Origin: Anabaena sp. FACHB-1237
Lineage (GTDB): Bacteria; Cyanobacteriota; Cyanobacteriia; Cyanobacteriales; Nostocaceae
Reading direction: 5' to 3'
DNA: 64,000 bases
NCBI RefSeq assembly: GCF_014696225.1
Contig: NZ_JACJPV010000012.1
Coordinates: 52,976 to 116,975, forward strand
In this document: in pieces, positions 9,534 through 19,055 of the stretch
Layout: every line of letters starts with the position of its first letter
How positions within the stretch are numbered: the stretch's first letter is position 1
Position numbers and translations under genes: made by a program
The notes under the pieces: model-generated
What the model saw: the letters and a program-made list of their open reading frames with translations, nothing else
Database searches by the model: none
Told to the model about the DNA's origin: nothing

Positions 9534-10148
9534 TTACCAATTCCTTAATTCATAATCTCTCCAGTCTAAAACTCCATCTTTATTCACATCTCCATGCGTC
9601 CCATCTTGTTTACTTAAATGTTCTATTTCATGGGCTGGACCACGAACTTTTTTTAAAACTCCCATCTGATATTTAATACATTTTCTTTCTGCTTCAAAAC
9701 CTCCCCATAAATCATAGGGTACTTTCATCCCACGAGGTTTATATTGACGTAAATAATATTGATATAAATATGAATGGTAGGCATCATGGGCAATAATACT
9801 AGCAGTCCAGGTTTTTGATACCATACTTACAGCAGATAATTCAAATGTAGGCGGGTTAACATAAGCTACCATACCACTTTTTTCTGCCTGTTTAATTCTG
9901 CCTACATATTGCCGAATGAATCTCAAATCTTTGGGTGCATAAAGTTGTAGTAATTGTAAAGCAGCAGTGGTTTTTTGAATAAATTCCTGATTTCCTACAA
10001 TTTCTGGAAATAATGCGGTTTTTCTAATAGTTTGGATTTGATTGGGCTTAGGTTGGGCTAATATGGGAATGTTACAAAAAATGCAAGTTGTAGATAACAA
10101 AACTGCCGCTAATGTGGTTAATTTCGATAATTTATGTTTAATCTTCAT
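9534..10148 (-). CDS. Secreted protein of unknown function with C-terminal EF-hand-like loop
   Basis: The 204-residue product starts with a clear signal peptide (residues 1-31, LAAVLLSTTCIFCNIPILA). The mature part has a conserved-looking segment with histidines (IIAHDAYHSYLYQYY) and HEIEHLSKQDGTHGD. It ends with DVNKDGVLDWRDYELRNW, a calcium-binding loop of EF-hand or dockerin kind. The histidine pattern hints at a metalloprotein, but no zinc-peptidase motif is complete. The gene is on the same strand as the next two upstream genes, though the spacers (about 100 bases) make an operon uncertain. I do not recognise a named family. Confidence 0.6.
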   Translation of the reverse strand: MKIKHKLSKLTTLAAVLLSTTCIFCNIPILAQPKPNQIQTIRKTALFPEIVGNQEFIQKTTAALQLLQLYAPKDLRFIRQYVGRIKQAEKSGMVAYVNPPTFELSAVSMVSKTWTASIIAHDAYHSYLYQYYLRQYKPRGMKVPYDLWGGFEAERKCIKYQMGVLKKVRGPAHEIEHLSKQDGTHGDVNKDGVLDWRDYELRNW

Positions 10149-10245
10149 GATAATTTTGTCTTTTGTTTATCACAACATTTATCAACAGGGTTTAGTCATG
10201 CTAAACCCCCTACAGTTTTACCCGTGAATTGTCAATTATTAATTC

Positions 10246-10815
10246 CTATTTTCCCATATTACGTTTCATATTTTCTAATTCGTCTTCTGTTTCCCAACGG
10301 CGAAATTTAGCGTCTAAGTCATCAAAGTTAGAATTACTAGAACTATCCCACCATTTATCAGTATATAACTTTTGTTGTTCTTGGTTTTGGGTTTTCATCT
10401 TTTGTAATTCTAGTGCTTTGTTTTGCACTTCTTGACGACGTTGTTGGATTTTTTTTAACAGTTCTTTAGATTGGTTAATGCGTTCTTGTAAACCTTGCAT
10501 TCTTCCCCATTTTTCATTACCTTCTTGTAATAATGATGCTTCTTTTTGTTGTGCGGGAATAGCTAAGTCTTCTCTTCCTGCGGCTTTAGCTTTTTGAATA
10601 CGAATATGCCATTTTTGAATTTCTTGGGCTGTAGTGAGAATATCATCTTGCGATCGCCTTTCTTGCATTTGCAATTCCGCAATCAGTTTTAATGTATCTT
10701 CTTCCTGTTTTCGTAATTGGTCCGAGAGTGCTTCTAATTCTAAATGGGGGTTATTTTTTAAGAATTCTTCTAACCTATTTTCTAAAAACTTACTTAAATC
10801 ATCAAATAAACTCAC
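10246..10815 (-). CDS. Cyanobacterial coiled-coil protein, TIGR04376-like
   Basis: This 189-residue protein is almost entirely helical. Its N-terminal motif MSLFDDLSKFLENRLEEF and NNPHLELEALSDQLRKQEED are typical of a conserved cyanobacterial family (TIGR04376 as I recall it), followed by a long coiled coil (about residues 30-150) rich in Gln, Glu and Lys. No membrane segment or catalytic motif is seen. The role is unknown. The start ATG at 10815 opens directly onto the conserved block. Confidence 0.65.
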   Translation of the reverse strand: MSLFDDLSKFLENRLEEFLKNNPHLELEALSDQLRKQEEDTLKLIAELQMQERRSQDDILTTAQEIQKWHIRIQKAKAAGREDLAIPAQQKEASLLQEGNEKWGRMQGLQERINQSKELLKKIQQRRQEVQNKALELQKMKTQNQEQQKLYTDKWWDSSSNSNFDDLDAKFRRWETEDELENMKRNMGK

Positions 10816-10898
10816 TGTTTTTGCTCCTGGTTTTCAACTTTGATAAGATTTTGCTTAATCTGTAACGATTATATCAGCTATTATACATATAATTTCCA

Positions 10899-10931
10899 AG
10901 ATTCCCGACTTCTTTAAGAAGTCTGGGATCT
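10899..10931 (-). terminator. Stem-loop between divergent-end genes
   Basis: AGATTCCCGACTTCTT/AAGAAGTCTGGGATCT is a strong stem of the same dispersed family as those at 6199 and 58149. It lies between the start of the TIGR04376-like gene and the stop of the M15 peptidase gene, so it would end transcription of the latter. Confidence 0.5.
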
Positions 10932-10936
10932 GAGTT

Positions 10937-11785
10937 CTATAATGGTGTTACCCAATATTTAATTCCCTGGACAAATTTTTTCTTTAACCCAAATTGTGGT
11001 AATTGCTCTTCATTCCAACCTAAATAAGTCCAATGGGGTAAATCTGTAACTACTGTTTGATACCAACCATTTTCATTTAAGGCCTGTCTTTGTTTTTCTG
11101 TGGATACTTGTAAATCAATTGCTAATCCCCAAATATGTTGAGATGATCCCGGAGGTGCTACTAAACTTAATATTTTTGTCTCTCTACCTTGTTTAACTAA
11201 ATCTAAAGTTTGACTATTAGCATATTTTTGCCAAAATCTTACAGTTGTAGCAAAATCACGAGTACAATCTCCAGCATATCCCGATTTTAAAGGAATATTT
11301 ACTAATAGTTTTGCCTGATTTAATGCTGCTGCTGCTGGTTTTTGTAAGTAACATTCTGCTGTACCATTTACTAAACTCATGGGTATGGTACTTTGCCAAT
11401 ATTGCGTTTCGGGTTCACCACTAAAAATCACTTTTTCTGGTAAGATAACTCCTAGTTGTTGATTAATAAATACTGCACCATAATTTTTTAATAAAATATA
11501 TTCAAAAGTTCCATTTATAGGCACAGTTAATATTGTTTTACTAATTGTTTCTATAAATTTATCTTTTTGATTTAATTGTTGCTCTGGTACAAATAATTCT
11601 GGTTCGGTTCCTGGTTTTTTTGGCGTTATTTCTCGACAATTATTATTAGTATTAATTACACAATCTTCTAGTATTACAGATGTGCTAATTTGTTTACTCT
11701 GGGAATTTCTATGAACAATAACTATACTAATACTAACTAAAATAGTTATCGTAACAAATGCTACTATTTTCAGAATTGTTTTCAT
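10937..11785 (-). CDS. M15-type D,D-carboxypeptidase-like protein (VanY family)
   Basis: This 282-residue protein has one N-terminal transmembrane anchor or signal (IVAFVTITILVSISIVIV). The C-terminal domain is like M15 peptidases: SSQHIWGLAIDLQV gives the zinc His and Asp of the HxxxxxxD motif, and LPHWTYLGW gives the second zinc His with its usual Trp. These enzymes trim D-Ala from peptidoglycan stem peptides outside the membrane. The usual Arg-Ser region upstream is only partly recognisable (TRDFATTVRFWQKY). The fold assignment is good; activity is inferred. Confidence 0.75.
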   Translation of the reverse strand: MKTILKIVAFVTITILVSISIVIVHRNSQSKQISTSVILEDCVINTNNNCREITPKKPGTEPELFVPEQQLNQKDKFIETISKTILTVPINGTFEYILLKNYGAVFINQQLGVILPEKVIFSGEPETQYWQSTIPMSLVNGTAECYLQKPAAAALNQAKLLVNIPLKSGYAGDCTRDFATTVRFWQKYANSQTLDLVKQGRETKILSLVAPPGSSQHIWGLAIDLQVSTEKQRQALNENGWYQTVVTDLPHWTYLGWNEEQLPQFGLKKKFVQGIKYWVTPL

Positions 11786-11893
11786 GAAAATACTACTGTT
11801 TTTTACTAATTTTTACTGTTTTTACCTATTTTCATGATCATATCGCAAATTTTTATCATAAAAAAATATCAAACAATATCAAGCATCAAAAAA

Positions 11894-11919
11894 TCTCCAA
11901 CTTTTCACAAAGTTGGAGA
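11894..11919 (-). terminator. Stem-loop after the 51-residue gene
   Basis: TCTCCAACTTTTCACAAAGTTGGAGA is a short, strong stem lying 35 bases past the stop of the small minus-strand gene at 11954. Confidence 0.55.
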
Positions 11920-11953
11920 AAATAAACTCTTTTAATTGTATCATTTTTTGATA

Positions 11954-12109
11954 TTACCTGTAATAGCTCATTTCAGCCTCTAGTTGACGTAATAAATCCC
12001 CATCACCTTTATCCCTAGCTACTTCTAGGCGATGCTGTAAAGTTTTAATAACAGTTTCTTGGTGTGTTTTATCTGCTTGTTTGATAGCTTGTACTCTATT
12101 GTTAGTCAT
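11954..12109 (-). CDS. Small conserved-type protein, 51 residues
   Basis: This short gene is read from ATG (12107-12109) to TAA (11954-11956). The product begins MTNNRVQAIKQADKTHQETV and ends RQLEAEMSYYR. It is charged, predicted helical, and has no cysteines or membrane segment. Support comes from the good codon pattern, a terminator-like stem after it, and resemblance to small cyanobacterial proteins starting MTN(N/K)RV.AI. The function is unknown. The remainder of the 774-base spacer between flanking long genes holds element C at 12275 and AT-rich DNA. Confidence 0.55.
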   Translation of the reverse strand: MTNNRVQAIKQADKTHQETVIKTLQHRLEVARDKGDGDLLRQLEAEMSYYR

Positions 12110-12274
12110 ATTGTTAACCTTTATACTGTTTTTGTTGCTGAAGAATGTGTTGGTTTGTTGACAAAAAACTTATTTTGTAGATTTTGTAGATTTTGTTACA
12201 GAAAATTATAGGATATTATGAAATTAAAGTCAAGTTTTCTTAATTAATCAAGTAAAATTGTGATTTTATCCATA

Positions 12275-12419
12275 GGACTTACACAAGTGTCACGCTAAAA
12301 AATCTGTTGAGTGGGTGCGTCAGATATCAACAATTTGGTTATTTACACGATTTATACTGTGTGACGTAGTTGGTAAGCTTGTTGAATCACACCCTACCAA
12401 TATGCCAGTTGCGTAAGTC
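12275..12419 (-). mobile_element. Miniature inverted-repeat element C, copy 1
   Basis: The element runs from GGACTTACACAAGTGTCACG to GCCAGTTGCGTAAGTC. The ends are inverted, and the interior (TATCAACAATTTGGTTATTTAC) matches, in reverse, the copies at 22116-22235 and 23899-24044. It carries no gene. One end has mutated (GGACTTACACAA against GGACTTACGCAA), so this copy is older or degraded. Confidence 0.8.
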
Positions 12420-12649
12420 ACTGGATTCTAATAATATCCCAAGGATCAAAGTTTGTACTGGTTTTGTGTTTGTAGTTTCTTGTGATGTGAAAAAGTGAAA
12501 CTGAAAATGTAAACTAGAAGAGATAGGTGGTTAAAATATCCTGATGTTAAGACATCTACATGAAAATCAGAATCATAAGATGTAATATTAATCGTAAATT
12601 TGTGAGGTCAGGATGTACACCTTATTCTGGCTCTCTTACTACCACGAGC

Positions 12650-14788
12650 ATGAATGAAACTGTACAAGTAGAAAATGTTAATTGGAATCGGCAAGTATAT
12701 CAACGACTAAAACTGGCTCTTAGTCTAGGTTTAAGGCGGCAAATTTTATTCGCTGTCTGTGATAACTTAAATTTAAGAAATCGAATTGCAGCTAGGCTAC
12801 ATTCTAATTTAGCCTATCCTGTAGCAAAGGTATTATATCAACGATCTCATGTTGGAGAACTTAGCACTCCAGCTTATCCTAGATTAGTAACTTTACGACT
12901 AAATATTAATGATCCTAATCCTATTGCACAAATTAATCAATGGTTAGCAAATTATCCACCTCCGCTAGTAGGAAAATCTCCAGATAATCCTGGTAAACCT
13001 TTACCTATTCCTGCTTTTCAAATAGTTGGAGTAGAAATGTTGACGAAACAATCGGTAGCAGGACAACATTTATTTTTAGATCATTTACGATTAAATGAAC
13101 AATATTTATTTAGTAAAGAATCTAATAATTTTTTAGAATCTAGTCTATTATTTTGGGTTTCTCGTCCTTGGTTGTATGCTATTCAACAATCAGCGCCAAA
13201 ATTTTGGCATTGTCGTAATGGTGTGTTTATATTTGCAGGAGAACCAACTCCTACCGTAGATAATCGTCATTATCCCGTGGATTTTAATCATCAAGATAAT
13301 GTGGAGTTGAAAAATTATTCAACTTTACCTATTAAACAAGATCATCGTGCTGATTTGCCAGAGGTTAATTATCAAAATTCTCCTGTAAATGATGGTGTAG
13401 ATAATTCTGTCAATAATAATTTAATGGAAGTAATAACAGAAAAATCGGCACATCTTACTAATCAATGTTTTCCATCTTTATCTGCTATTAACCCAGAATT
13501 ACAAGAATTAATTAGGGCTGCATTGAGTAATCCTGGAGAAACAAATCCACAGGAAAATTATGAAATTCAAAATTTATTACGGGAAATAGAACAGTTACAC
13601 TGTCAGCAAGCCCCAGGAGATGAGTTAGCTATTGCTTATCAAAATTTGGGTAATTTATATAGAACAAGAATTGAAGAAGGAAGTATTAATTTAGAGAATT
13701 TAATGACCGCTATTTTGGCTTATCAAGAGGCTGTTAGTCATGATGAACATTCGGCGGAATTGCCAAATATTTTAAATGATTTAGGAACTCTTTATTGGAT
13801 GTTACATCGTATTCCTAATAATTCCCAAGAAGCACAGATGTATTTAGAGCAAGCAATAGATTTTTATAAGTTAGCTTTAAAGTTAGTTCCATCGGATATA
13901 CAGCCAGATATTTATAGCCGTGTACAAAATAATTTGGGGACAGCTTATGGAGATTTATCTAAGTTTTCTGAACATAAGGAAAATTGGCAATTAGCGTTAA
14001 TTGCTTACCATGAATCTCTACATTATCGTGATGAAACCAGAGAACCTTTAAAATATGCTGCTTGTCAAAATAATTTGGGAACAGCTTATTGGCATTTAGC
14101 ACAATATCATGAACCCTTGGTAAATTTGAAAAAAGCGATCGCTGCTTATAAATTAGCAGTTAATTATTATCAACCTAGTGAAGAACCTTTCAAATATGGC
14201 ATGATTCAAAATAATATTGGTACTGCTTATTGGAATATGTCCCAATATCAAGAACCTATGATAAATCTCCAGTTAGCTATTGAAATTTATCAAGAAGCTC
14301 TCCAATATCGTACTCCTGATTCTTACCCTCATGGTTATGCTGCTACTCAGAATAATTTAGGTATTGCTTATTGGCATTTGGCGAATTTACCAGAAACTTC
14401 TAAAGAAGATAGACAAAAATTTATTCTTTCTTGTATTGATGCTTATGAAAAAACTCTAAAAATTGCCGATGGTCATGGTAATTTACCATTGAGTTTTAAT
14501 ATGTGGATGACATATAATAATCTCGGATTAGCACATTATCATTTAGTTAGCGATAAGTCTTTTCAAGGTGATAAAAACACTGTATCTGAACATTTAGAAA
14601 TGGCTTTAGACAATTATTTAAAAGCATTAACTGGTTTTACACCAAAAACGGAGAATTATGAAAATACTATGAATTATATTATTACTACAGTCAGGACTTT
14701 TCACAATAAGTTAGGTATTCACGGACAAAATTTGGCTTTATCTAAACTTCCAGGAAATTTGATCCCAGAAGTTTTACCAAAGTTGTAG
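12650..14788 (+). CDS. Tetratricopeptide repeat protein
   Basis: The ATG at 12650 (MNETVQVENVNWNRQVYQRL) is preferred over that at 12560, whose extra 30 residues look non-coding. The product is about 712 residues. Residues 1-230 form an alpha/beta N-terminal domain (RRQILFAVCDNLNLRNRIAA...) without an intact Walker A motif. Six or more TPR units fill residues about 330-690, with the repeated pattern QNNLGTAYWHLAQY / QNNIGTAYWNMSQY / QNNLGIAYWHLANL. It is probably a scaffold for protein contacts. It stands alone between element-rich spacers. No partner can be inferred. Confidence 0.75.
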   Translation: MNETVQVENVNWNRQVYQRLKLALSLGLRRQILFAVCDNLNLRNRIAARLHSNLAYPVAKVLYQRSHVGELSTPAYPRLVTLRLNINDPNPIAQINQWLANYPPPLVGKSPDNPGKPLPIPAFQIVGVEMLTKQSVAGQHLFLDHLRLNEQYLFSKESNNFLESSLLFWVSRPWLYAIQQSAPKFWHCRNGVFIFAGEPTPTVDNRHYPVDFNHQDNVELKNYSTLPIKQDHRADLPEVNYQNSPVNDGVDNSVNNNLMEVITEKSAHLTNQCFPSLSAINPELQELIRAALSNPGETNPQENYEIQNLLREIEQLHCQQAPGDELAIAYQNLGNLYRTRIEEGSINLENLMTAILAYQEAVSHDEHSAELPNILNDLGTLYWMLHRIPNNSQEAQMYLEQAIDFYKLALKLVPSDIQPDIYSRVQNNLGTAYGDLSKFSEHKENWQLALIAYHESLHYRDETREPLKYAACQNNLGTAYWHLAQYHEPLVNLKKAIAAYKLAVNYYQPSEEPFKYGMIQNNIGTAYWNMSQYQEPMINLQLAIEIYQEALQYRTPDSYPHGYAATQNNLGIAYWHLANLPETSKEDRQKFILSCIDAYEKTLKIADGHGNLPLSFNMWMTYNNLGLAHYHLVSDKSFQGDKNTVSEHLEMALDNYLKALTGFTPKTENYENTMNYIITTVRTFHNKLGIHGQNLALSKLPGNLIPEVLPKL

Positions 14789-14831
14789 TATAGCAGGGAA
14801 CAGAGAACAGTAAATAAATTAGGTAAATTAG

Positions 14832-14919
14832 CTTGAATAATTAATACAAGCAAGATGCTTGTGCTACTGTAACTTCAGGTTTTTTAATTATACAGTGAGT
14901 GCTGCACATTAGCTTATCT
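14832..14919 (-). mobile_element. Miniature element D, copy 1 (88 bases)
   Basis: The sequence from CTTGAATAATTAATACAAGC to CACATTAGCTTATCT is base-for-base the same as 60136-60223, 45 kb away. A diverged form in opposite orientation lies at 19521-19616 and 63687-63782. A central palindrome (CAAGCAAGATGCTTG) is shared. No terminal duplication could be defined. Confidence 0.8.
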
Positions 14920-15072
14920 CACGAGATACAAGAAAAGCTATAAATTATTTAAAGTTCAATATGTGACAAAATTGACTATAATCTTGATTAATTGCTGATT
15001 CTATTACTTAATAAGGTCAAGATTATGTCCAAAATTATCGGGTTTGAAAAAATTACCGCAGAGGAGCGTCTA

Positions 15073-15273
15073 AGAGGATGTTTGTAAAGTCTAAATTAAC
15101 ACAAAAATCGGCGATTGGAAATCGCGTCTGCACAGGCAAAACCTGCCTACGCAGGTTAAAAATCCTTGGTTTTTCCTTAGTCCACCCAGGTGGTCACTAA
15201 GCCTGTATAGTAGCGATAGTGCAGTGTGGCCTAAGCCTTATGATATTCGCCCTATACTTTTAAAACATCCTCT
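15073..15273 (+). mobile_element. Miniature element E, copy 1
   Basis: The ends are AGAGGATGTTTG and TTAAAACATCCTCT. The interior (CAAGGATTTTTAAC in reverse, CACAGGCAAAACCTGCC and GGCCTAAGCCTTATGATATT) matches in reverse the element at 58196-58433. It lies directly upstream of the ABC transporter gene and supplies an in-frame ATG at 15224 that is not the real start. Confidence 0.8.
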
Positions 15274-15310
15274 TAAAATCTACAAATTACAATCTACAAA
15301 TCTCAATTCT

Positions 15311-17173
15311 ATGTCAGAAACTATTTTACAAGTTCGCAATCTCCAAGTTGAATTTATTGGTGATTACAATAAAGTTAAAGCTGTGGATGGAATTAGCTTT
15401 GAATTAAAACGTGGAGAAACATTAGGAATAGTAGGGGAATCTGGAAGTGGTAAGTCCGTTACAGCTTTAGCATTAATGGGTTTATTGCAAAATCCTGGTA
15501 AGGTCACGGGAGGAAAGATTTTATTTTCTCAAGGTAGTCAACTAATAGATCTATTAAAATTACCTCCTGATGAAATGTCATTATATCGTGGTGGTGATCT
15601 AGCAATGATTTTCCAAGAACCTATGAGCTCCTTAAATCCAGTTTATAGTATTGGATTTCAGTTAACAGAAGCAATTATGCGACATCAAAATGTTAATTAT
15701 GAACAGGCAAAAAGGTTAGCGATCGCTGGTTTACAAGAAGTAAAATTATTAGAAACAGATGCACAAATTGAACAGCAATATATTGATTTTACTCATAATT
15801 ATGGTAGTCACTCATCCTCTCCAGATTTACTTAATTTAGCTAAGTTAGTTACAGATCATAAAGAACAACTATTACAACGTTATCCTCATCAATTTTCTGG
15901 TGGACAATTACAAAGAATTATGATTGCTATGGCAATTTCTTGTAATCCATCTTTATTAATTGCTGATGAACCTACTACGGCTTTAGATGTTACGGTACAA
16001 GCAACTATTATAGATTTATTGCATGAATTACAAAAAAATCGGCAAATGTCCATGATTTTTATTAGTCATGATTTAGGTTTAATTGCCGAAATTGCTGACA
16101 AAGTTGCGGTAATGTATCAGGGTAAAATAGTTGAATATGGTGCAGCATCAGAAATTTTTAATAATCCTCAACATCCTTACACTAAAGGATTAGTTGCTTG
16201 TCGTCCAACTCTTCATAGTCGTCCGCAAAAATTACTCACAGTTTCTGATTATATGAATGCGGAATTAGATGAATTTGGTAGGTTAAAAATTACAGCTAAA
16301 GAACCTCATCAACCTCCAGAAATTACCATTACAGAAATTAATTCTCGATTGGAAAAAATAACTAATAAACCACCATTATTAAAGGTGGAAAAACTTAAAG
16401 TGGGTTTTCCAGTGCGGGGAATATTTGGAGAAAATAAAAGTTATAATATGGCGGTTAATAGCGTTTCTTTTGATGTATTTCCTGGAGAGACTTTAGGTTT
16501 AGTAGGAGAATCAGGTTGTGGTAAAACTACTTTAGGAAGAACTTTATTAAGATTGATTGATCCTTTAAGTGGTAAAATCGTTTTTAATGATCAAGATATT
16601 ACCTATTTAGTAGGAAAAAAATTACAAAAGTTAAGAAGGGAAATGCAAATTATTTTCCAAAATCCTTTTAGCTCTTTAAATCCTCGCATGAAAATAGGAA
16701 ATGCCATTATTGAACCATTGTTAATTCATCATGTAGGTAAATCAAAAAAACAACAGCAAGATAGAGCCGTAGAATTATTAGAAAAAGTTGGTTTAAGTGC
16801 CGATGATATGGGACGTTATCCTCATCAATTTTCTGGTGGACAAAGACAAAGAATCTGTATTGCTAGATCCTTAGCTTTAAATCCAAAATTTATTATTTGT
16901 GATGAGTCAGTTTCTGCTTTAGATGTTTCTGTACAAGCACAAGTTTTGAATTTATTGAAAGAAATTCAAGCTGAATTTAATTTGACTTATATTTTTATTT
17001 CCCATGATTTAAGTGTGGTAAAATTTTTGAGCGATCGCATTTTAGTTATGAATAAAGGTAAAATTGTCGAGTCAGGTACATCAGAAAATATTTATCTTCA
17101 ACCCCAGCAAGAATATACTCAAAAACTAATTGCTGCTATTCCCACAGGAAGCGCAGAAAGAAGGAAAAAATAG
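15311..17173 (+). CDS. Fused double ABC transporter ATP-binding protein (dipeptide/oligopeptide type)
   Basis: This protein of about 620 residues contains two complete ABC ATPases, like DppD-DppF or OppD-OppF fused (GsiA-like). Half one: Walker [15 protein letters not shown], signature FSGGQLQR, Walker [13 protein letters not shown]. Half two: Walker [15 protein letters not shown], signature FSGGQRQRI, Walker [13 protein letters not shown]. Each half ends in the oligopeptide-family C-terminal tail ([21 protein letters not shown]). It powers uptake of peptides or similar solutes; the permease and binding protein are not adjacent. The ATG at 15311 is chosen because everything upstream to 15224 lies in or next to miniature element E and the conserved domain starts at [10 protein letters not shown]. 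Confidence 0.92.
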   Translation: MSETILQVRNLQVEFIGDYNKVKAVDGISFELKRGETLGIVGESGSGKSVTALALMGLLQNPGKVTGGKILFSQGSQLIDLLKLPPDEMSLYRGGDLAMIFQEPMSSLNPVYSIGFQLTEAIMRHQNVNYEQAKRLAIAGLQEVKLLETDAQIEQQYIDFTHNYGSHSSSPDLLNLAKLVTDHKEQLLQRYPHQFSGGQLQRIMIAMAISCNPSLLIADEPTTALDVTVQATIIDLLHELQKNRQMSMIFISHDLGLIAEIADKVAVMYQGKIVEYGAASEIFNNPQHPYTKGLVACRPTLHSRPQKLLTVSDYMNAELDEFGRLKITAKEPHQPPEITITEINSRLEKITNKPPLLKVEKLKVGFPVRGIFGENKSYNMAVNSVSFDVFPGETLGLVGESGCGKTTLGRTLLRLIDPLSGKIVFNDQDITYLVGKKLQKLRREMQIIFQNPFSSLNPRMKIGNAIIEPLLIHHVGKSKKQQQDRAVELLEKVGLSADDMGRYPHQFSGGQRQRICIARSLALNPKFIICDESVSALDVSVQAQVLNLLKEIQAEFNLTYIFISHDLSVVKFLSDRILVMNKGKIVESGTSENIYLQPQQEYTQKLIAAIPTGSAERRKK

Positions 17174-17188
17174 CATTAATGCAGTTTA

Positions 17189-17217
17189 TAGGTGCGTTAA
17201 ACTACCGCTAACGCACC
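17189..17217 (+). terminator. Stem-loop after the ABC transporter gene
   Basis: AGGTGCGTTA-AACTACCGC-TAACGCACCT is a perfect 10-base-pair stem 16 bases past the stop codon, followed by TAGAAG. It also sits just before the convergent gene at 17235, so it may serve both directions. Confidence 0.6.
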
Positions 17218-17234
17218 TTAGAAGCTAGTGATAA

Positions 17235-17507
17235 CTACTGCCAAGGAGAAGGAATAGGAGTGGTAGAAATTGCCTTATTTGCCATTAGCCTAATGGCAGT
17301 TCTGCCACAATTAGGACATTCTACCTCTAAAAACTGGGAAGAAGTGACATCTACCTCTGTCAACAGTCCTTGTTTGCAGTGCCAACACTCATAAATTACC
17401 CTAGAGACTGGTTCATTGCAGTCAAGGATCTTGACGTGCTGAAAATTTCTGATCTCATTTTCTGGTTTCCTGGGTTTATGGAATCTTTTAACTTCTTGAA
17501 TTTCCAT
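17235..17507 (-). CDS. Small zinc-ribbon-like protein, 90 residues
   Basis: The product has two CxxC pairs (YECWHCKQG and ECPNCGRTA) about 25 residues apart, which can hold one zinc ion. The N-terminal 30 residues are basic (VKRFHKPRKPENEIR). It resembles small conserved cyanobacterial proteins of unknown role and could bind nucleic acid or protein. The start ATG at 17507 is the only good one. It converges on the ABC transporter gene. Confidence 0.6.
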   Translation of the reverse strand: MEIQEVKRFHKPRKPENEIRNFQHVKILDCNEPVSRVIYECWHCKQGLLTEVDVTSSQFLEVECPNCGRTAIRLMANKAISTTPIPSPWQ

Positions 17508-17622
17508 TATTTCACCTGTATCAGCAAGTAATATCTTAGCTTACTTGATAGTTTCTCATCTTACAAGAGTTTAGGACACTGCTATATAAAACCCAGACAA
17601 AACTAGACTTTAGTTTCTACTT

Positions 17623-17716
17623 ACATTCCGCACTTCATTTTCTAGTACAACTAGTATAAATTTATTACACTTTACGTATTATTCATGAAATAAATTTCAT
17701 GGTGCGGAAGATAGGT
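17623..17716 (-). mobile_element. Miniature element F, copy 2
   Basis: The ends ACATTCCGCAC (17623-17633) and GGTGCGGAAGATAGGT (17701-17716) are those of the element at 1563-1749, reversed. The interior is short, AT-rich and different from copy 1, so the two are independent internal-deletion forms sharing termini. Confidence 0.6.
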
Positions 17717-17760
17717 TTTAATTATTGATAGTTTAGAAAATGGCTAAAAAACCAGATTAA

Positions 17761-18894
17761 TTAAACCTTAATAAACCACTTTTTCTGATACATTACCACT
17801 GCTACACCATACCATAATAACAAAGTCACTAACGCAAATAATAAAGAACCATTCAGTTTACCAGACCAAGATGCAAACACATTTTCATAGATCCAATTGT
17901 AAATACTAATGGCATTATCTCCTGTTCCTAATTGCGTCTTTGTTGTCACTTTAATTAACAAAACTGAAGCAACAAAAAGAGCGATCGCATTTACTCCCAT
18001 TACCTCAAATGGTTTAAACCAATCTTTTTTTAATCTCACTTCTACCATTTCATAACAACCCGCTAACACCAATAACGCCCAACCACTAGTAAACAAAACA
18101 TAGGAACTAGTCCACAATTTTTTATTCATAGGAAATATTGCATCCCACATAATTCCTAACACTAAGCAACACAAACCAAATAACACCAAATCCATACTAA
18201 TCTTAGAATTTGCTTCTTGTTGTTTCTTCAACCATTCCCCAGCAAATACACCAAAAAGCACGGAAACTATAGCCGGAATTGTACTATATAAACCGTCTGG
18301 ATCTCCCAAATAATTAAAACCATCACCTTTATATAAATGGGGTTTACTAATCACTAACCGGTCAATAAAAGCCCCAAAATTTCCCTCTCTAGTTAGTACT
18401 CCTGCACCATGATCAGGAACAGGAATATACATCATTGTCACCCAATAAATCACTAATAAACCTGCTGCTAATATCCATTGATATTTCGGTTTTAAATGCA
18501 AAACTACCAAAGATGCAAAACAATAAGTTAATCCTATTCTTTGCAACACACCCATAAACCTTAAACTCTCAAAATTAAATGTCCACACTCCTTTATTCCA
18601 AAAACCATTTAAAAACAATCCTAAAATACACAAAATTATTGTTCTTTTGAAAATACTGACATAAACAGACTTTTTAGGCTTTTCACCAGTGTGATATTTC
18701 GCTAGAGAAAAACTCATAGCTACACCAACAATAAACAAAAAGGACGGGAAAACTAAATCTGTGAATGTACAACCATGCCATTCTGCATGATTTAAGGGAG
18801 CATATACATTATCGGCTACTCCAGCCATATTAGCAAGAATCATCGCAGCAATAGTCATACCACGAAAAACATCTAGGGAAACTAAACGCATCAC
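17761..18894 (-). CDS. Heparan-alpha-glucosaminide N-acetyltransferase-like membrane protein
   Basis: This 377-residue protein has about ten hydrophobic membrane segments. It opens with the family signature MMRLVSLDVFRGMTIAAMIL followed by HAEWHGCTFTDLVFPSFLF, with the conserved His of the HGSNAT/DUF5009 acyltransferases. It continues with RIGLTYCFASLVVLHL and YSTIPAIVSVLFGVFAGEWL. Bacterial members probably move acyl groups from the cytoplasm onto extracytoplasmic sugars. The substrate is unknown. It stands alone, and its 5' end faces the peroxiredoxin gene across 160 bases. Confidence 0.82.
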   Translation of the reverse strand: MMRLVSLDVFRGMTIAAMILANMAGVADNVYAPLNHAEWHGCTFTDLVFPSFLFIVGVAMSFSLAKYHTGEKPKKSVYVSIFKRTIILCILGLFLNGFWNKGVWTFNFESLRFMGVLQRIGLTYCFASLVVLHLKPKYQWILAAGLLVIYWVTMMYIPVPDHGAGVLTREGNFGAFIDRLVISKPHLYKGDGFNYLGDPDGLYSTIPAIVSVLFGVFAGEWLKKQQEANSKISMDLVLFGLCCLVLGIMWDAIFPMNKKLWTSSYVLFTSGWALLVLAGCYEMVEVRLKKDWFKPFEVMGVNAIALFVASVLLIKVTTKTQLGTGDNAISIYNWIYENVFASWSGKLNGSLLFALVTLLLWYGVAVVMYQKKWFIKV

Positions 18895-18983
18895 TAATCA
18901 ATAAATATTGAATAACTGAATTTCTAATGATTGAGTATATACTATATTGTCATTAAAATATCAGAATCATACTTACTTATATC

Positions 18984-19017
18984 ACTCTTTGCGTCTCTGC
19001 GCCTTTGCGTGAGATAA
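18984..19017. repeat. Short dispersed intergenic repeat
   Basis: CTTTGCGTCTCTGCGCCTTTGCGTGAGATAA is the inverted relative of the repeat after ilvA at 431-480. It ends shortly before the peroxiredoxin gene and provides an in-frame GTG (19005) that is unlikely to be the start. Confidence 0.5.
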
Positions 19018-19055
19018 TAATTAAGTTAATTCCATATTTCTTAATAGAATTCCTA

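Noticed and set aside
15224..15310. Longer start for the ABC transporter gene at ATG 15224
   Set aside because: The codons from 15224 to 15273 are part of miniature element E (same sequence at 58196-58433), and the conserved protein begins at ATG 15311.
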